Origin: JAAYUK01 sp964392915
Lineage (GTDB): Bacteria > Nitrospirota > Thermodesulfovibrionia > Thermodesulfovibrionales > Dissulfurispiraceae
Direction: 5' to 3'
Assembly (NCBI GenBank): GCA_964392915.1
Contig: CAYMRS010000055.1
Location: 1-14,982 of the forward strand
Length of the DNA: 14,982 nucleotides
Positions 13,439 through 14,982 of this stretch are shown piece after piece. Numbering within the stretch: the first letter of the stretch is position 1; every line of letters starts with the position of its first letter. A model generated the notes under the pieces. The model worked only from the letters and a program-made list of their open reading frames with translations, did not search any database and was not told where the DNA came from. A program made the translations under genes and the position numbers.

Positions 13439-14877
13439 TACCCTTTAATCACCCCGAGCGGCCTGAGCCGCGCCACTTTCTTCGAAATGCCGGCATTATG
13501 CACCACATCGACGACATTCGTAATGTTTTTATACGCCTCCGGCATCTCTTCGGCAAGTGTCTCACGGCCTGCCGCCCGGACAACAACCCCTCTGTCCTCC
13601 ATCTCACGTCGCATAGCACGGCCTTTTGCCTGACGAATGGCCTGATGGCGCGAAAGCAGACGTCCCGCTCCATGACAGGTGGACCCGAATGTTTCATCCA
13701 TCGCTTTTTGCGTTCCGAGCAACACATAGGAAGCCCGGCCCATATCTCCGGGGATTAACACCGGCTGGCCGATGGAACGATACCGGGCGGGCAGTTCCGG
13801 ATGACCGGGAGGAAATGCTCTCGTGCAGCCCTTCCTGTGAACCACCAGCTTTCGATCCACTCCGTTTACGCGATGCTCTTCAACCTTTGCAATGTTGTGT
13901 GCTACATCATAGATAAGGGACATGCCGGCTTCCCGAGGCGAAACGCGAAAAAATTCATAAAAAACCTCGCGCGTCCAGTGCGTCAGGCACTGACGATTCG
14001 CCCACGCATAGTTTGCCGACGCTTTCATGGCTCCAAAGTAGTCCTGGGCTTCAGGGCTAGAAAACGGGGCGCACGCAAGCTCGCGATCCGGAAGCTGGAT
14101 GTTATATTTCTCAGCCGCTCTGCCCATGACTTCAAGATAATCGGTACAGACCTGATGGCCAAAGCCACGAGAACCGGTATGAATCATGACCGTTATCTGG
14201 TTCAGAAAAATGCCGAGGACACCCGCTGCAGATTTATCGAAGATCTCATCAACATACTGCACTTCAAGAAAGTGATTGCCGGACCCGAGCGTGCCCTGCT
14301 GAGCGCGGCCGCGCTCATAAGCCTTGGCGCTGATGCCGGATGGGTCTGCCCCAGCCATGCAACCGCCAGACTCCGCGTTCTCCAGATCGCTCTGTGAGCC
14401 ATATGCCTGCTCAACCGCCCAGCGCGCGCCCTTCAGCAGAATCTGTTCACGGTCCCGCTCATTCAGGCGGATGCGGCCTTTTGATCCAACCCCTGAAGGA
14501 ATCGATTTATAGAGCGCATCGACCAGTTCCGACATCTTCGGCATCAATTCGGTCTTCGTCAGGTTGCTTCTGATAAGGCGAACTCCGCAGTTGATATCAT
14601 AGCCCACACCTCCCGGCGATAGCACTCCATCTTTCAGATCAAAAGCAGCCACCCCGCCGATGGGAAAACCATAGCCGGTATGAATGTCAGGCATCGCCAT
14701 CGAACGCCCGACGATACCCGGAAGCGTGGCGACATTGGCGACCTGATCTATGGACCCTTTTTCAAGGTCCTTTTGGAGGTGTTCATCAACAAAAATCATG
14801 CCGTCCGTGCGCATGCCTTCCTTGTAGTCTTTGGGCACCAGCAAACGATGTGAGTCTATCCGTTTAAGCTCAGCCAT
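13438..14877 (-). CDS. rtcB: RNA-splicing ligase RtcB
   Basis: GTP- and Mn-dependent RNA ligase that joins 2',3'-cyclic phosphate or 3'-phosphate ends to 5'-OH ends, in RNA repair or tRNA splicing. It is 479 aa with no intein or fusion. The metal-binding set is complete: Asp94 and Cys97 in GGVGYDINCGVR, Asn201 and His202 in GSGNHFLEVQ, His233 in HTGSRGFGHQ, and His327 in DVAHNIAKVE. The guanylylated histidine is His402 in TCHGAGRLLSR, and the C-terminal LRPLGVIKG supplies the guanine-contacting Lys478. The ATG has a clear AGGAGAC ribosome site. mqnA follows with a one-base overlap. No rtcA, rtcR or archease is visible; the 105 bases upstream are too short to say what precedes it. Confidence 0.98.
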   Translation of the reverse strand: MAELKRIDSHRLLVPKDYKEGMRTDGMIFVDEHLQKDLEKGSIDQVANVATLPGIVGRSMAMPDIHTGYGFPIGGVAAFDLKDGVLSPGGVGYDINCGVRLIRSNLTKTELMPKMSELVDALYKSIPSGVGSKGRIRLNERDREQILLKGARWAVEQAYGSQSDLENAESGGCMAGADPSGISAKAYERGRAQQGTLGSGNHFLEVQYVDEIFDKSAAGVLGIFLNQITVMIHTGSRGFGHQVCTDYLEVMGRAAEKYNIQLPDRELACAPFSSPEAQDYFGAMKASANYAWANRQCLTHWTREVFYEFFRVSPREAGMSLIYDVAHNIAKVEEHRVNGVDRKLVVHRKGCTRAFPPGHPELPARYRSIGQPVLIPGDMGRASYVLLGTQKAMDETFGSTCHGAGRLLSRHQAIRQAKGRAMRREMEDRGVVVRAAGRETLAEEMPEAYKNITNVVDVVHNAGISKKVARLRPLGVIKG

Positions 14878-14908
14878 TGGCGTCTCCTTGCTCTTCCAGT
14901 GACATACT

Positions 14909-14928
14909 CACGGGAATAAATACCCGTG
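14909..14928. repeat. Inverted repeat upstream of rtcB
   Basis: CACGGG and CCCGTG flank an 8-base AT-rich centre (AATAAATA), 32 bases before the rtcB start. The symmetry suits either a protein-binding operator or a short hairpin in the 5' leader. It is a single 6-bp match, so chance is possible. Confidence 0.35.
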
Positions 14929-14982
14929 CATCTCGAAACTACTGAGGTGCGAGAGCTTCCTGCTTCTTCGAGCGGACTTGCT

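Overview
This is a chromosomal window from a moderately GC-rich Gram-negative bacterium. The evidence is an inner-membrane SecDF-YajC set, a periplasmic-type ABC transporter, the futalosine menaquinone gene mqnA, and the remains of a Pel exopolysaccharide locus. The YajC sequence (short hydrophobic start, Gly/Gln-rich linker, then the single membrane helix) and the yajC-secD-secF-recJ order suggest Desulfobacterota or Nitrospirota. That placement is a guess; no rRNA or other marker is present. I see no tRNA, rRNA, CRISPR array, insertion sequence or phage gene.

Layout. 1-2711 (+ strand): a complete FabF-type beta-ketoacyl-ACP synthase followed after 35 bases by a divergent MurC/Mpl-like Mur ligase. 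2712-2822: convergent intergenic gap. 2823-6724 (- strand): an acidic or polar amino-acid ABC transporter operon (ATPase, binding protein, two permeases) ending in panB of pantothenate synthesis. A candidate promoter precedes the ATPase. 6872-11517 (- strand): yajC-secD-secF-recJ, tightly packed (secD/secF overlap ATGA; secF/recJ 5 bases apart). 11641-12362 (- strand): decayed DNA described below. 12635-14877 (- strand): rtcB RNA ligase overlapping mqnA by one base (TAATG).

Most notable result. The 1.1 kb between yajC and mqnA has no intact gene but is not random spacer. Reading the minus strand across frame changes recovers the N-terminal hydrolase (GH114/TM1410-like) domain of PelA, including its signal peptide and its DTMDS-type motif. 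It is joined directly to the last ~75-90 codons of PelG, the Pel polysaccharide transporter. I count five frame changes and two nonsense codons. In the usual pelABCDEFG order these are the two outer ends of the operon. The simplest reading is that one large deletion removed everything between them and the ends then decayed. A candidate sigma70-like promoter still lies upstream and points toward the remnant and the yajC-sec genes.

How the genes work together. The Sec accessory proteins (YajC, SecD, SecF) support protein export and share a transcription unit with the RecJ nuclease. The amino-acid transporter and PanB may share one transcript. RtcB and MqnA are translationally coupled but have no obvious common pathway. 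The synthase-ligase pair at the left edge probably belongs to a cluster that continues outside the window.
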